Assembly: GCA_003331195.1 (NCBI GenBank) | Contig: QOOZ01000023.1 | Coordinates: forward strand, 1-35,103 | DNA length: 35,103 nt | Reading direction: 5' to 3' | Source of the DNA: Puniceicoccaceae bacterium | Lineage (GTDB): Bacteria; Verrucomicrobiota; Verrucomicrobiia; Opitutales; Coraliomargaritaceae | Shown here: positions 25,810 through 34,408 of the stretch, one piece after another | Position numbering within the stretch: position 1 is the first letter of the stretch | How the letters are laid out: each line of letters opens with the position of its first letter | The notes under the pieces: model-generated | Seen by the model: the letters and a program-made list of their open reading frames with translations, nothing else | What the model was told of the DNA's origin: nothing | Database searches by the model: none | Translations under genes and position numbers: made by a program

Positions 25810-27345
25810 ATGAGCAAAAAGTTCTACATCACTACCGCAATCGACTATGCTAACGGTTCGCCGCACCTGGGCCACGCCTACGAAAAAGTGCTGACGGACA
25901 TAGTCGCGCGCTTCCGCCGCTTGATGGGCGACGAAGTTAAATTCCTGACTGGACTCGACGAACACGGACAAAAAGTACAAATGTCAGCCGAGAAGGCAGG
26001 CGTGACTCCGATTGAAGTCTGCGATCGGCTCGCTGCAGAATTCCAAGACCTCTGCGCCGCACTACACATTACCAACGACGACTACATCCGCACCACGCAG
26101 GATCGCCATAAGGTTGTAGTGCAGGGTATTCTTCAGAAGCTTTATGACAAAGGCGAGATCTACAAGGCTGATTACAACGGCTACTACAGCGTGCGCCAAG
26201 AGCAGTTCGTTACCGAAAAGGAAAAAGTAGACGGCAAGTGGCCGGAGATCTTTGGCGAAGTCACTGAAGTGACCGAGAGTAACTACTTCTTCAAACTCTC
26301 CCAATACCAAGACTGGCTCGTCGACACGATCAAGACCAACGAGCAAATGATCTACCCGCGTTTCCGCAGCGCCGATGCCCTCCAATTTCTCAAAGAGCCG
26401 CTCAACGATCTCTGCATCTCTCGTCCTAAAGAACGCTTAGAGTGGGGGATTGAGCTACCTTTCGATAAAGACTTTGTTACCTACGTATGGTTTGACGCGC
26501 TGACTAACTACATCACCGCTGCTGGATACGGCACCAGCGGGTTCGATGAACAATGGCCAGCCGATTATCACGTAATCGGTAAAGACATTCTTGTGCCACC
26601 GCACGCCGTTTATTGGCCGATCATGCTCAAAGCGCTCGAGATCGATTTGCCCAAGCACTTCCTCGTTCACGGTTGGTGGCTGAGCTCCGGTAATAAAATG
26701 TCCAAGAGCTCTGGCGAAGTCGTCAACCCGCTCGATCTCATCGAGCAGTTCGGTCCGGATGCCTTCCGCTACTTCGTCACCCGCGAGATGAATGTCGGAC
26801 AAGACTCCGAGTTCTCGCTCGACCTCTTTATGAGTCGCTACAACAGCGACCTCGCGAACGATCTCGGCAATCTCGTTAGCCGTCTACTCAATATGGGGCA
26901 GCGCTATGCCGAGGGCAAAGTGCCCACGGCTGAAGTCCAAGACGCTCCTGAAAAAGAGCTCAAAACACTTTGGGAGGACAGTGCGAAAGAGCTCATCCCC
27001 CTCTTTGAAAACTTCCAGTTCCACAAGGCGCTTGAACGCATCTTCACCTTCGTTTCTGGCATCAACCGCTACGCCGAGGCCCGCGCTCCGTGGAAGCTTG
27101 CGAAGTCTGAAGAAGCCGCAGATCAAGCGGTGCTTCGCACTTCATTAGCTACCATGGCCGAAGCCCTTCGTCTCGCGGTTGTCATGCTGACACCCGTCAT
27201 GCCAGAGATTTCTGATAAGATCCGTGTATTAGTTGGCGCGGAAAGCTTCGATCGCCTTGAGGGCCAGTTAGAGTGGGGTAGCAAATTAGAGGGCAAGGCA
27301 CTCGGCGAAAAAGCCATCCTCTTCCCACGCCCTGAAAGGAAGTAA
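25810..27345 (+). CDS. metG: Methionyl-tRNA synthetase
   Basis: The 511-residue class I synthetase has the HIGH motif as H19-L-G-H22 (YANGSPHLGHAYEK) and K296-M-S-K-S (NKMSKSSGEVVNP). The connective peptide (YSVRQEQFVTEKEKVDGK) has no CxxC pairs, so this is a zinc-free type. It also lacks the C-terminal EMAPII-like tRNA-binding domain and ends after the anticodon-binding helices. The open frame reaches back to 25735, but that extension is not part of the family; the ATG at 25810 gives MSKKFYITTAIDYANG. It follows the EEP gene by 144 bases and precedes purH. Codons in this gene end in C noticeably more often than in neighbours. Confidence 0.97.
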   Translation: MSKKFYITTAIDYANGSPHLGHAYEKVLTDIVARFRRLMGDEVKFLTGLDEHGQKVQMSAEKAGVTPIEVCDRLAAEFQDLCAALHITNDDYIRTTQDRHKVVVQGILQKLYDKGEIYKADYNGYYSVRQEQFVTEKEKVDGKWPEIFGEVTEVTESNYFFKLSQYQDWLVDTIKTNEQMIYPRFRSADALQFLKEPLNDLCISRPKERLEWGIELPFDKDFVTYVWFDALTNYITAAGYGTSGFDEQWPADYHVIGKDILVPPHAVYWPIMLKALEIDLPKHFLVHGWWLSSGNKMSKSSGEVVNPLDLIEQFGPDAFRYFVTREMNVGQDSEFSLDLFMSRYNSDLANDLGNLVSRLLNMGQRYAEGKVPTAEVQDAPEKELKTLWEDSAKELIPLFENFQFHKALERIFTFVSGINRYAEARAPWKLAKSEEAADQAVLRTSLATMAEALRLAVVMLTPVMPEISDKIRVLVGAESFDRLEGQLEWGSKLEGKALGEKAILFPRPERK

Positions 27346-27425
27346 TTTGCTTATTTTTGCTCAATCGATTACTTGGCTTACGTCGACACTAAGCACTATT
27401 TCAAATAACTAAGCTCTTTTTTAAT

Positions 27426-28976
27426 ATGCAAAAAAACGCACTCCTCTCTGTTAGTGATAAATCAGGCCTCGTGCCTTTTGCTAAAGTACTCGTAGAGCAA
27501 CACGGTTACCGTCTACTTTCCACTGGCGGCACCGCCAAGCTACTTGAAAAAGAGGGTATCCCTGTGACTGAAGTGAGTGACTATACGGGCTTCCCTGAAA
27601 TGATGGAAGGCCGCGTCAAGACTCTCCACCCAAAGATCCATGGCGGTCTTCTCGCGCGCCGCGACAAAGAGGGTCACATGAGTGCCGCTGCCGAGCACAA
27701 GATTGAGATGATTGATCTTGTGGTGGTGAATCTCTACCCATTTGAGGCAACTGTGGCCAAACCCGACGTCACCTTTGAGCTGGCCATTGAGAATATCGAC
27801 ATTGGTGGCCCCTCAATGCTCCGTTCTGCAGCGAAGAACCACGCTTCCGTATCCGTCGTGGTCGATGCAGCGGATTACGACCGTGTGCTCACTGCGATGG
27901 GCAACGAAGCCGCCACGCTTAAACTACGCCGCGAGCTTGCGTTCAAGGTATTTCAACGCACCGCAGCATACGATGGCGCCATTGCTGCCTACCTACAGGA
28001 TCAAGTTGCCGACGAACCTAGGCTTGAGGATATTTCTGGAATCCCTTCAGAGCTTAAGATGGATCTTCCCCAGGTGCAAAGCCTGCGCTACGGCGAGAAC
28101 CCACACCAACAGGCAGCGCTTTATGGCAGCTTCTTTGATTGCTTTGAGCAGCTACAAGGTAAGGAATTAAGCTTTAACAACATCATCGACATCACCGCCG
28201 CGACCTACTTAATCGGTGAATTTCAAAAGCCCACCGTTGCTATTCTAAAGCACACCAACCCTTGTGGGGTGGCCTCGGCTGAAACGCTTCTCGAAGCATG
28301 GGAGGAGGCCTTTGTCACCGATCAGCAAGCGCCTTTCGGCGGTATCATCGTGGTCAACCAAACCATGGATGCCGACCTCGCTGTGATCATCAGCAAGATT
28401 TTCTGCGAGGTGATCATCGCACCGGCCTTCACGGAAGCCGCGCGTGAGGTATTCGCCAAGAAAAAGAATCTGCGACTGATGACAGTTAAAGCCAGCTTAC
28501 CAGCGGACTCCTTACGAGAGATTCGCTCCGTAGTCGGTGGCGTGCTTATGCAAGACCGCGACACTATGCCGGATCGCCCCAGCGACTGGAAGATTGTCTC
28601 TAAGCGCCAGCCATCACCCGAAGAAATGCGCGCCATGACGTTTGGCTGGAACGTGGTCAAACACGTGAAATCCAACGCGATCGTTTACGCTGGTTGCGAG
28701 CGTACTCTAGGTGTCGGAGCAGGGCAGATGTCCCGTGTTGATAGCTCTAAGATCGCAGTCTGGAAGGCTGGCGAAGCTGGCCTTGACCTGAAAGGTTCCA
28801 TCGTCGCATCTGATGCATTCTTCCCTTTCGCCGATGGCCTCATCGCCGCAGCCGAAGCCGGAGCCATCGCAGCGATCCAACCAGGCGGCTCCGTCCGCGA
28901 CGACGAAGTGATTGCTGCTGCCGACGAGCGTGACATGGTCATGGTCTTCACTGGCAAGCGCCACTTTAAGCACTAA
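27426..28976 (+). CDS. purH: Bifunctional AICAR formyltransferase/IMP cyclohydrolase
   Basis: The 516-residue enzyme carries out the last two steps of purine synthesis. The N-terminal IMP cyclohydrolase (MGS-like) domain has [30 protein letters not shown] and [19 protein letters not shown]. The C-terminal transformylase domain has [56 protein letters not shown] and the terminal [13 protein letters not shown]. All catalytic segments are intact and the length is typical. The ATG at 27426 has no ribosome-binding site. A possible promoter (TTGGCT, 18 bases, TATTTC) lies about 40 bases upstream but is weak. A terminator follows. Confidence 0.98.
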   Translation: MQKNALLSVSDKSGLVPFAKVLVEQHGYRLLSTGGTAKLLEKEGIPVTEVSDYTGFPEMMEGRVKTLHPKIHGGLLARRDKEGHMSAAAEHKIEMIDLVVVNLYPFEATVAKPDVTFELAIENIDIGGPSMLRSAAKNHASVSVVVDAADYDRVLTAMGNEAATLKLRRELAFKVFQRTAAYDGAIAAYLQDQVADEPRLEDISGIPSELKMDLPQVQSLRYGENPHQQAALYGSFFDCFEQLQGKELSFNNIIDITAATYLIGEFQKPTVAILKHTNPCGVASAETLLEAWEEAFVTDQQAPFGGIIVVNQTMDADLAVIISKIFCEVIIAPAFTEAAREVFAKKKNLRLMTVKASLPADSLREIRSVVGGVLMQDRDTMPDRPSDWKIVSKRQPSPEEMRAMTFGWNVVKHVKSNAIVYAGCERTLGVGAGQMSRVDSSKIAVWKAGEAGLDLKGSIVASDAFFPFADGLIAAAEAGAIAAIQPGGSVRDDEVIAAADERDMVMVFTGKRHFKH

Positions 28977-28997
28977 TCGCATAGACTCATTCCATCA

Positions 28998-29030
28998 AAA
29001 AAGCGGGGCTGCAATGCTCGGCTTTTTCTA
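28998..29030. terminator. Probable bidirectional terminator between purH and a minus-strand gene
   Basis: AAAAAGC (28998-29004) pairs with GCTTTTT (29021-29027). Inside it, after one G-G mismatch, GGGC and GCTC extend the stem around a 6-base loop. T runs lie on the 3' side on both strands, so it could end purH and the convergent 149-residue gene alike. Confidence 0.75.
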
Positions 29031-29082
29031 TCTCTGCTTCGTTTTGATCTAGATGAGAGGCTCGATCCGAGACTCCAGATCG

Positions 29083-29532
29083 TCACACAACCTTTGCCAT
29101 CGGGATTTTATTAGAGGTGGTCACTACTAATACAGGCACTTTAGTTTTGATCCAGATGTTTTGCTCTTTGAACAGCTTGGCTGTGACGGCTTCACAGGCC
29201 TCACCGATGGTTTTTACGGGCATACGTTGGCCCTTGGGCGTGGTGTTAAACTCGTAAGCTGCGTTGATGATGCGTTCGGGGCAAAGGCTTACACTGTCGT
29301 CTTCAGGGATCTGGACAACCCAGCCAGTAAGGTCTTTATCTTTCAGTTCGCCCTCGGCGTCGGCGATTAGGATAGAGAATTGCTTCTTCACAGGAGGCGG
29401 GCGATTGAGCTTTTCTTCCTCTTCGGCTTTAAGTTCCATCTCGATCTCTTGCATGATCTCGTTGACCTTGCGGATGTCGGGCTCGTTGCGCTGAAGAATG
29501 AATTTTAGGGTTTCGACGTCGATTTTTGGCAT
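29083..29532 (-). CDS. Conserved-looking protein of unknown function
   Basis: The 149-residue protein is not recognised. The first 50 residues form a charged helix or coiled coil (NEPDIRKVNEIMQEIEMELK, AEEEEKLNRPPP). The remaining 95 residues look like a small alpha/beta domain (FSILIADAEGELKD, TGWVVQIPEDDSV, ITNAAYEFN-like INAAYEFNTTPKGQRM, then IWIKTKVPVLVVTTSNKIPM). There is no signal peptide, membrane segment or obvious catalytic motif; one cysteine lies in VSLCPERI and another in GEACEAV. It follows the M16 peptidase by 48 bases on the same strand and is probably the last gene of that unit. The regular composition and codon use support a real gene. Confidence 0.7.
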   Translation of the reverse strand: MPKIDVETLKFILQRNEPDIRKVNEIMQEIEMELKAEEEEKLNRPPPVKKQFSILIADAEGELKDKDLTGWVVQIPEDDSVSLCPERIINAAYEFNTTPKGQRMPVKTIGEACEAVTAKLFKEQNIWIKTKVPVLVVTTSNKIPMAKVV

Positions 29533-29580
29533 AGTCTTTCAGGATCAGGAATTTAGAAATGTAAGTTGATGCAGAGTCGA

Positions 29581-32500
29581 TTATTTTTCTAATTCGAAAA
29601 GTAATTCGGATGTTTGGAGAACTTGGTTGTTGATATCAGGGCTATCAATGAAGGTGTATTCTCCCGTGTCGCCCCAGTCCCAAGTCTTGCCAGTTATGTA
29701 GTGACGCACAGGGAGGTCGGAATGGCTGCGGTCAATTTTAACGGTATCAGCCACAGTGCTGATGACTTGGGCGGACATGTTATCGGGATCTCGGCTAAGC
29801 TGCGAGAAGACCACTATATTCTCACTGTCGCGGTGGATCGATTCGATCTGGACTCGCCAGCCTGCATCGGGCGCATCCAGGCGCACCGTAATGGCTAAGT
29901 TCTCATCAGTTTCGGCGTTCGAATCGGGAGTTTGGGCGAGGGAACCCGCGACGACTTCCGCGACTAGGCTTGGATCAAAGTATTGACGAATGGCATGGTT
30001 CACCTCTTTGGCGGTCAATTGGCGAAGGAGGATCGGGTATTCGTCGATGTATTTGGGGTCAAAGCCGCGTTGTATGAAGCTGTGAACCTGCCCAGCAACG
30101 CTACCAGTAGTGGAGAGGCCGACGATGTAAGAACCAGTCAGAGTTTCAATGGCGGCCGCAACCTCCTCTTCGCTGACGCCATCGTCGAACCACTCCTGGA
30201 CGACTTCGCGGGCGGCTTGAAGACCCTCATTTACGACACTGGGTGAAAAGCTAGCTGATAGGGTCCAATTGCCTTGAGTCAGAATATCGCCTTGATGACG
30301 AGCGCGGATGTCGTAGGTGAGGCCGCGGTTTTTGCGGACTTCTGTCATGAGTCGGGAGTGAAAACTGCCACCAAGGATGTAGTTGCCTACCATGAATGGG
30401 AGGTAGTCGCCATCAGTACGTTGCAGCCCGGTATTGAAACCGAAACGCGCTGCGACGCTGGTCTTGTCCTCGATATAAATACGTTCGGCGACTTCGGTAT
30501 TTTCGTTGGGCAAGGTGTTGAGTTTTGGATAGCCGCTACCGCCTTCCCAGCCGTCGAAGGCGTTGCCAACAGCAGCCTTGAGTTGTTCAAAGTCGATGTC
30601 TCCTGCAAAGATTAGCTGCATCGAGGAGGTGCCATAGTGAGCATCGTGAAAGGCAGCTAGATCTTCGACTGTAGTGGATTCGATGTCAGCCTTTAGCTCG
30701 TTGATCGGCGAGCTGTAGTTGATGTGATCTTCGGGGTAGAGGATACGAGAGAGTAGAGCACCTGCACGGTAGTCAGGGTTATCAATGGCTTGTAGTAGAC
30801 TAGCTTCTTGGCGACTTTTCAGAGTCTCGAGTACTTCGGTTTCGAAGGCTGGATTACGTAACTGATCGGCAAGAATTTGCATAAGAGAGCCGGCATCGGC
30901 ACGAAGAAATTTACCCGAAAAGATTAGGCTTTGATCGCCCGAGCTGAAGCTCAGGTTAGCACCAAGCTGGTCGAGTTTTTCTGCGATTTGAAAGCGGTCT
31001 TGATTGTCCGTGCCCTTATCTAGCATGGCAGCAGTTAGCGTGGCAAGCATGGGAGCACCCGCTGGACTGAGGCTGTCGCCCGCGGCGATACTGCCGACGA
31101 AAGAGACGACGTTATCGATGGGAAGATCGATGGCAATGAGTTCAATGTTGCCAATCTGGGCGCTTTGCATGTGTGAGCCGAAATCAACGACAGGTTTGTT
31201 TGAAACCGAGGTCTTGGAGGAGCTTAGCTTGTCAGTCCCCACTGTGTTGTGTAATTCGCCGAAAATGGCGGGATCGCGGTAGTAATTAGGCGCGGGCATT
31301 GTATTTAGGCTGGCACTGAGGGTGTTTAGCACCTCGGGAACGAACCAACCAGTGGTGCAGTTGCGCTCGATAAAATATTTGGTGGCAACTTCTTTAAGGG
31401 CATCTGCGGAGACAGCTTGGATTGCCTCTGGTAAATTGACATAAGCCGACCAGTCACCCATCGCGATATTTTCGTTGATCTGATCAGCGATCCCATAGGT
31501 GCCGTCGCGTCCGTAGAAGGTCCCTGCCTGAATGACGGACTTAGCTCGTTCTAGTTCGTCGAGATCAACGCCGCCATTTATTAGAGTCTCGATCTCTTTA
31601 AGGATGACCGCTTCGGCTTCTTCGTGGGTAGCTTCAGGTGTTAGGTAGGCACCGAAAATAAAGAGACCTGGATCATGTAGTTGTGGCGCAAAGGTGAAAG
31701 TGGCGTTGGCTTTACCCTTGTCTTCAAGTGCACGGTAGAGACGTCCCGTCTTATCTGCTCCCAGTATTTGTTGAAGTAAGGTGAGGGCGGCCCAGTCTTC
31801 GTGCCTGCCTTCGGCCACCTTGTATCCAAGCATGACGACGCCGACCTGACCCGCGCGCTTGATCGTGACGCGACGCGGCCCGAGTTGTTCAGGTTCGGTC
31901 GTCTCGACTGCAGGAATGGCCTGCGGGGCAGAGGGAATTTTACCATATTGCTCGGCAATAGCGGCAAGTGTTTCAACTTTGTCGAAGCCACCGATCACGG
32001 TGATGACCGCGTTCTCTGGCCAGTAGTAGGTGTCGTAAAACTCGCGCAGCTTTTCGACGGAAGTGCTTTCGATATCTGAGCGCCAGCCAATAGTAGGGTG
32101 GCTATAAGGGTGCGCCATGTAGGCGGTGGCAAAGAGTTCTTTGATCAGTGTGCGCACGGGACTGTTCTCGCCACGCTCATATTCGTTATTCACCACGGTC
32201 ATTTCTGAGGCGAGGTCTACCTCGCGGATCAAGAGACCGCGCATACGGTCGGCTTCGAGTTCAATCGTCATCGACACATATTCACTCGGCATAGTTGCGT
32301 AGTAATTGGTGCGGTCAAACCAGGTGGTGGCGTTGGCACGTGCGCCGATGCGCTCCATCTGGCTGGAATAATCGGAACCCTCGGCGCTATTAAATTTTTC
32401 AGTGCCCTTAAACATCATGTGCTCAAGAATATGCGTTGCCCCCGTCGTGCCTGTGACCTCGTTACGCGAGCCGACTTTGTAAGTCACCATGACAGTGGCT

Positions 32501-32682
32501 ACGGGGAGTCCTTCATTTGGCATCAGTAGGATGCCAAGACCGTTAGAGCTGAGGCGATACTCTTCAATGCCGTCGAGTGTCTGGACGTGTTCGACGCCTT
32601 CGGGGATGGCTTGAACCAAGAGCGGCGAGGTTAGAGATATGGAAAGGAGGCAAGCGAGGACTGGTAAATCTAGGATTCTCAT
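29581..32682 (-). CDS. Secreted M16 (pitrilysin/insulinase-family) zinc peptidase, two halves
   Basis: The 1033-residue protein has a signal peptide (ILDLPVLACLLSISLTSPLLVQA), so it acts in the periplasm or outside. The first M16 half has the inverted zinc motif H84-I-L-E87-H88 (GATHILEHMMFKGTEKFNS) and a third ligand, probably E167 in VVNNEYERGEN. It is followed by the inactive M16_C repeat. The second half (about 500-950) repeats the fold without HxxEH but keeps the usual substrate-binding stretch RKNRGLTYDIRARHQG. A C-terminal tail of about 90 residues is less clear. This arrangement fits PqqL/pitrilysin-type clamshell peptidases that digest peptides taken in or misfolded in the periplasm. 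Substrate unknown. Confidence 0.94.
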   Translation of the reverse strand: MRILDLPVLACLLSISLTSPLLVQAIPEGVEHVQTLDGIEEYRLSSNGLGILLMPNEGLPVATVMVTYKVGSRNEVTGTTGATHILEHMMFKGTEKFNSAEGSDYSSQMERIGARANATTWFDRTNYYATMPSEYVSMTIELEADRMRGLLIREVDLASEMTVVNNEYERGENSPVRTLIKELFATAYMAHPYSHPTIGWRSDIESTSVEKLREFYDTYYWPENAVITVIGGFDKVETLAAIAEQYGKIPSAPQAIPAVETTEPEQLGPRRVTIKRAGQVGVVMLGYKVAEGRHEDWAALTLLQQILGADKTGRLYRALEDKGKANATFTFAPQLHDPGLFIFGAYLTPEATHEEAEAVILKEIETLINGGVDLDELERAKSVIQAGTFYGRDGTYGIADQINENIAMGDWSAYVNLPEAIQAVSADALKEVATKYFIERNCTTGWFVPEVLNTLSASLNTMPAPNYYRDPAIFGELHNTVGTDKLSSSKTSVSNKPVVDFGSHMQSAQIGNIELIAIDLPIDNVVSFVGSIAAGDSLSPAGAPMLATLTAAMLDKGTDNQDRFQIAEKLDQLGANLSFSSGDQSLIFSGKFLRADAGSLMQILADQLRNPAFETEVLETLKSRQEASLLQAIDNPDYRAGALLSRILYPEDHINYSSPINELKADIESTTVEDLAAFHDAHYGTSSMQLIFAGDIDFEQLKAAVGNAFDGWEGGSGYPKLNTLPNENTEVAERIYIEDKTSVAARFGFNTGLQRTDGDYLPFMVGNYILGGSFHSRLMTEVRKNRGLTYDIRARHQGDILTQGNWTLSASFSPSVVNEGLQAAREVVQEWFDDGVSEEEVAAAIETLTGSYIVGLSTTGSVAGQVHSFIQRGFDPKYIDEYPILLRQLTAKEVNHAIRQYFDPSLVAEVVAGSLAQTPDSNAETDENLAITVRLDAPDAGWRVQIESIHRDSENIVVFSQLSRDPDNMSAQVISTVADTVKIDRSHSDLPVRHYITGKTWDWGDTGEYTFIDSPDINNQVLQTSELLFELEK

Positions 32683-32793
32683 TACAAATCGAGTTCAAAC
32701 ATAAAATGGGCAGTCAACTACTCCATATAACGAAAGCAAGTTTATCAGACGCATTCCTAACGAAGTGTGTAGAAATAAGTCAAAATCTCTTAA

Positions 32794-33738
32794 TTAAGCC
32801 AATAGACTCTCTAGTCGCCGGATTAATTCCTCACGCAATGGCTTAGCAGCCTCGCTCAACGCACGCTGCTGACGCTCATATTCGAGTTTTCCCGCAGAGG
32901 TCTCTACCTTGATTGGTTCGAAACCAAGCGAAGTGCAATCATAAGGGCTCGCCTGCATGTCGAGTTGCCGCGCAGTCAAGGCGTACTCAAAGCACTTCCA
33001 TAGCAGCTCTGAGCCGACCCAAGGCATGCACTGAGTCGCTAGCTTGTAGAGATCCATGTTGGTGTGCAGGCAACCACATTGCTCGTTGTCTAAACGCGTG
33101 TCTTTACCTGGTTGGTTGCGGTTAAAACCTATTGCGTCTGGGCTAAAGAATCGGAACGCATCAAAGTGGCTGCATTGAATCGGACGGCTTCGCACAAAGG
33201 CATCCGTCGCATCTTGAGAGAGCCGCAAAGGCAGTCGCTCTGCGTGGCGGACTTCGCTTTCTGTATCACCTTGGTAGACCATGGCCCATTCGTGCATACC
33301 GAAACAGCCAAATGTGGCTGGACGGGCACTTACATTTTGGCAGAGGAGCAGCGCCATTTCTAATCGATGCCGCGTCGTCTCCTTCATCCGTGAGCGATCC
33401 AGTAATGTGCAGCCATTTTCAAGGCGATAGTAGGCTTCTTTAAAAGTCTCGCCAAGGGCTGCTTCCTCAAGCCTAACGCCATGTCCCGGATGCCATGCCT
33501 CTAGGTGTGAGGGCTTGTTTCGGTAGTAGATAAACAAAAAGTCGTAGATCGGGTGCATTTGCCCAGAGGCGCGCCGCTTACGATAGGGCATCGTCCAGTG
33601 TTCCGCTCGCTCTCGGTGCTTTGTGGCGAGCTGCTTCCATTTCTTAGAGCTAAGAATAATGCCCCCGCTTGTAGAGTGGCTCGGTGTGTTTTGGCAGTCC
33701 GCATGCGAAAGCCCCAAGTCTGGAATCTCCGTCTTCAT
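32794..33738 (-). CDS. Conserved protein of uncertain function (MHPIYDFLF family)
   Basis: The 314-residue protein has no signal peptide or membrane segment. Strong-looking blocks are RRASGQMHPIYDFLFIYYRN, HLEAWHPGHGVRLEEAA, FGCFGMHEWAMVYQG, HFDAFRFFSPDA and NEQCGCLHTNMDLYKLA, rich in His, Trp, Tyr and Cys, which suggests a metal or aromatic site. I recall similar proteins in actinobacteria carrying the automatic label 3-methyladenine DNA glycosylase; I see no helix-hairpin-helix or other glycosylase motif that would support it. Its ATG overlaps the DUF983 gene by ATGA, making it the last gene of a three-gene cluster. 111 bases separate its stop from the M16 peptidase start. Confidence 0.75.
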   Translation of the reverse strand: MKTEIPDLGLSHADCQNTPSHSTSGGIILSSKKWKQLATKHRERAEHWTMPYRKRRASGQMHPIYDFLFIYYRNKPSHLEAWHPGHGVRLEEAALGETFKEAYYRLENGCTLLDRSRMKETTRHRLEMALLLCQNVSARPATFGCFGMHEWAMVYQGDTESEVRHAERLPLRLSQDATDAFVRSRPIQCSHFDAFRFFSPDAIGFNRNQPGKDTRLDNEQCGCLHTNMDLYKLATQCMPWVGSELLWKCFEYALTARQLDMQASPYDCTSLGFEPIKVETSAGKLEYERQQRALSEAAKPLREELIRRLESLLA

Positions 33739-34118
33739 TGTTCAGAGGCATTTTTTGGCAGCTCATCTGCCTGCACTACGTAATAGAGCATGATTACCCA
33801 ACAGAGCATGAGCGGATAAAGTAGGGTGCAAAGCATTATAGACCCAGCGATGCCGATGCCCACGCCGACCCACATGCTGAGCATGTCCATCACGACCAAA
33901 ATACAGACCGGAATAATGACTAGAATGATCGAAAGCACATAGCCGATCGAAGTTGTTCCAAAGTAAAATCCAGATTCCTCTTTTTCTAGTTCCATCCCGC
34001 AATTGGAACAGCGCTTGTGGAGACGGAACCAGTTCTTAAACATACCAAATTGTCCGCAATTAGGGCAACGCCCCGTCAGCGCACGACTGAAAATTTCGCC
34101 ACGCTCGATTTTCATCAT
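33735..34118 (-). CDS. DUF983 family zinc-ribbon membrane protein
   Basis: The 127-residue protein opens with ALTGRCPNCGQFGMFKNWF and a second CSNCGMELEKEESGFYFG block. The pairs C18/C21 and C37/C40 would make a zinc ribbon, as in the DUF983 family. Two hydrophobic segments follow (IGYVLSIILVIIPVCILVVM and GSIMLCTLLYPLMLCWVIML). DUF983 proteins are often found near cytochrome oxidase genes, but none is seen here, and the function is unknown. It overlaps both neighbours by ATGA, so all three genes of the cluster should be translated together. Two ATG codons stand side by side at the start. Confidence 0.85.
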   Translation of the reverse strand: MMKIERGEIFSRALTGRCPNCGQFGMFKNWFRLHKRCSNCGMELEKEESGFYFGTTSIGYVLSIILVIIPVCILVVMDMLSMWVGVGIGIAGSIMLCTLLYPLMLCWVIMLYYVVQADELPKNASEQ

Positions 34119-34327
34119 TCGCTGACCAGTTCTGCGCCCTTAATTAAGCGACAAAAGACTTTCTTCGAGGCGTTCTTGTGATGGCCATCCTTGGTGTCGG
34201 GTTTGAGCATTTCTTTATAGCCTACCGAGAGACGCTCTAGATCGACAATGCGCAGGTAGACCGACATACCCTCGTAGCTATGGACCTCGGGGGAGGTCTT
34301 CCAAATCTGTCCTTGTGCTAATTTCAT
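34115..34327 (-). CDS. Small protein of unknown function
   Basis: The 70-residue protein is basic, soluble and not recognised. It begins MKLAQGQIWKTSPEVHSYEG and ends VFCRLIKGAELVSE. The strand-rich look (GMSVYLRIVDLERLSVGYKE) could be a small SH3-like barrel. The frame extends to GTG (34333) and TTG (34339); I chose the ATG because GQIW-type starts lie close to the N-terminus, but this is a weak argument. Its stop overlaps the DUF983 start by ATGA. It is the first gene of the cluster and is divergent from the FKBP gene, with 81 bases between them. Confidence 0.65.
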   Translation of the reverse strand: MKLAQGQIWKTSPEVHSYEGMSVYLRIVDLERLSVGYKEMLKPDTKDGHHKNASKKVFCRLIKGAELVSE

Positions 34328-34374
34328 TGGCACACGCAATCGTGCGCATCACGTGCTGGCAATATTCTAAATGC

Positions 34375-34407
34375 GCTATGCTTGCCTTTGCCGATGGCAA
34401 GCATAGC
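34375..34407 (+). promoter_or_regulatory. Perfect 12-bp inverted repeat at the start of the FKBP gene
   Basis: GCTATGCTTGCC (34375-34386) is followed by the 9-base loop TTTGCCGAT and by GGCAAGCATAGC (34396-34407), a perfect complement. It ends one base before the ATG at 34409, in an 81-base divergent gap. No T tract follows, and no plus-strand gene ends here, so a terminator is unlikely. It could be an mRNA hairpin controlling the FKBP start or an operator shared by both genes. Confidence 0.6.
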
Positions 34408-34408
34408 T

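Noticed and set aside
26160..26290. Missing zinc cysteines in MetG as a possible defect
   Set aside because: Zinc-free connective peptides are a known natural class of methionyl-tRNA synthetases; HIGH and KMSKS are intact.
29581..31000. Absent HxxEH in the second half of the M16 protein as a sign of decay
   Set aside because: An inactive second half is normal for two-repeat M16 peptidases.
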